Source: Oscillospiraceae bacterium (GTDB lineage: Bacteria > Bacillota > Clostridia > Oscillospirales > Oscillospiraceae). From it: a DNA stretch of 7,198 nt. The notes below the pieces were generated by a model. It was not told where the DNA came from. It was given only the letters and a program-made list of their open reading frames with translations, and made no database searches. Positions within the stretch are counted from its first letter, which is position 1; each line of letters begins with the position of its first letter. Made by a program: the position numbers and the translations under genes. Positions 6,724 through 7,198 of this stretch are shown here, in pieces. The stretch lies in assembly GCA_031272845.1 (NCBI GenBank), contig JAISTA010000112.1:1-7198 (forward strand). The letters are read 5' to 3'.

Positions 6724-6757
6724 GGTTACTTTTTCCGCTTCGCCGGAAAAAGTAACC
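6724..6757. repeat. 14-bp perfect inverted repeat (GGTTACTTTTTCCG hairpin)
   Basis: The arms 6724-6737 and 6744-6757 are exact reverse complements with a 6-base CTTCGC loop. A 14-bp perfect stem is far beyond chance in a window this size. It is not followed directly by a T-tract on either strand, which argues against a simple terminator. Similar hairpins are, as I recall, repeated between genes in gut Clostridia. Confidence 0.9.
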
Positions 6758-6769
6758 AAAAAGGGGCGA

Positions 6770-6793
6770 CTTCTTTTCTCTTGAGAAAAGAAG
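6770..6793. repeat. 11-bp perfect inverted repeat (CTTCTTTTCTC hairpin)
   Basis: CTTCTTTTCTC (6770-6780) and GAGAAAAGAAG (6783-6793) are exact reverse complements separated by two bases, so a folded loop would open one or two closing pairs. It lies 12 bases after the 14-bp inverted repeat, and the two probably form one unit. Confidence 0.88.
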
Positions 6794-6808
6794 CAAAATC
6801 GCTTTATG

Positions 6809-6916
6809 CCGGACAGGCGGTGTAGCTGCAATGCGGTGCGTTCCCACACAATGACAGGTGCGGTGGTCGCGGCGAATGCTTCAGCACCGCCGCACACAGG
6901 GGCGAAGCCTGTCCGG
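6809..6916. repeat. 10-bp inverted repeat closing an internally structured 88-base segment
   Basis: CCGGACAGGC (6809-6818) and GCCTGTCCGG (6907-6916) are exact reverse complements. The enclosed segment can fold further: a GTGCGGTG stretch near 6857 can pair with CACCGC / CCGCAC near 6887-6897. A nested stem of this kind suggests a structured RNA or a small non-autonomous repeat. No flanking target duplication was recognised. Confidence 0.7.
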
Positions 6917-6969
6917 GGCTAAAGACTTAGGTCGGATGGATGGTGTGCGCAGACTGCGGTGGGGGCGCC

Positions 6970-7038
6970 AACCGGAAGGACGGTTCTGCTACGATCGCTG
7001 CCGCACGTTGTGTGGGAGGTGGGTGCGTCTCCCGACGC
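6970..7038. repeat. Small hairpins AACCG/CGGTT and GCGTC/GACGC
   Basis: AACCG (6970-6974) pairs with CGGTT (6981-6985) over six bases. GCGTC (7025-7029) pairs with GACGC (7034-7038) around a TCCC loop, competing with GGGAG (7014-7018) and CTCCC (7029-7033). Each alone could be chance; they matter as part of the continuing series. Confidence 0.4.
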
Positions 7039-7083
7039 GGCGAGTATTGTAGCGACGGTATGGATGTTATGTCGGTGCAAGTG

Positions 7084-7133
7084 CGTCCCCGTTGCCGCAA
7101 CATTTCCGTAGGGGACGGCGTCCTCGACGTCCC
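7084..7133. repeat. GGGGACG segment with two alternative partners
   Basis: GGGGACG (7111-7117) can pair with CGTCCCC upstream (7084-7090, 7 bp). Alternatively its GGGACG can pair with CGTCCC downstream (7128-7133, 6 bp). The upstream loop contains the palindrome GTTGC-C-GCAAC (7091-7101). The GGGACG...CGTCCC unit resembles an intergenic motif I associate with gut Clostridia, which would need a genome-wide search to confirm. Confidence 0.5.
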
Positions 7134-7198
7134 GCCCCTTGGTTTGCCTCCGGATTTTGCGTCAAACGACATGTCCGTCCGGCGTTGGTGCGTTGGGT

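Larger units (their letters stand above)
6485..7198. other. Gene-free, hairpin-rich intergenic region
   Basis: No open frame here has a ribosome binding site, a recognisable domain or normal composition. Short frames exist on both strands, but their translations are Arg/Pro/Gly-rich and run straight through inverted repeats. Positions 6485-6690 are G/T-rich with only a small CGGAG-TTTG-CTCCG stem (near 6523-6536), 17 bases before a TTTTTT run. From 6695 onward, inverted repeats follow one another to about 7133. It is most likely a composite intergenic repeat or RNA-structured element. Confidence 0.7.

Noticed and set aside
6927..7172. 81-codon minus-strand frame at the right end
   Set aside because: It is Pro/Arg/Thr-rich, crosses several inverted repeats, and has neither a domain nor a ribosome binding site. 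It is probably an artefact of the structured repeat region.

Overview
The window looks like a chromosomal stretch of an anaerobic, probably gut-type Clostridia (Bacillota). The evidence is GC-rich coding DNA with AT-rich promoters, a single-chain Desulfovibrio-type molybdenum hydroxylase, a membrane-anchored VanW/G5-like surface protein with a Pro/Thr tail, and hairpin-rich intergenic DNA of a kind I associate with Oscillospirales-like genomes. The assignment below phylum is an inference with no marker gene behind it.

Three genes, all on the minus strand, fill positions 1-6306. Reading in the direction of transcription, they are: a GT4-family glycosyltransferase (6306-5191, GTG start); a VanW-domain membrane protein (5018-3165); and a molybdenum hydroxylase of the D. 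gigas aldehyde oxidoreductase type (2708 to the window edge, C-terminus cut off). A hairpin/T-tract terminator follows the first gene (5121-5147) and a strong one follows the second (3041-3088). The hydroxylase has its own sigma70-type promoter, which matches consensus perfectly (TTGACA, 17 bp, TATAAT). The glycosyltransferase has an extended -10 promoter about 150 bases upstream. The three genes therefore read as three separate transcription units, and nothing in the sequence links them into one pathway.

The intergenic DNA holds most of the unexplained structure. The glycosyltransferase leader has a LacI-like palindrome on the predicted transcription start, a tandem 20/21-base repeat and two hairpins, one with an alternative pairing. 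The gap between the VanW gene and the hydroxylase has a 9-bp inverted repeat closing about 70 bases. The right end (about 6485-7198) has no credible gene but carries a dense run of perfect inverted repeats, including 14-bp and 11-bp stems back to back. It looks like a composite intergenic repeat or structured element, not decayed coding DNA.

I found no tRNA, rRNA, CRISPR array, transposase, phage gene or defence gene. No obviously new multi-gene system is visible. The best leads are the hairpin block at the right end, the structured glycosyltransferase leader, and a hydroxylase whose substrate channel and active-site loop appear to differ from the characterised aldehyde oxidoreductase.
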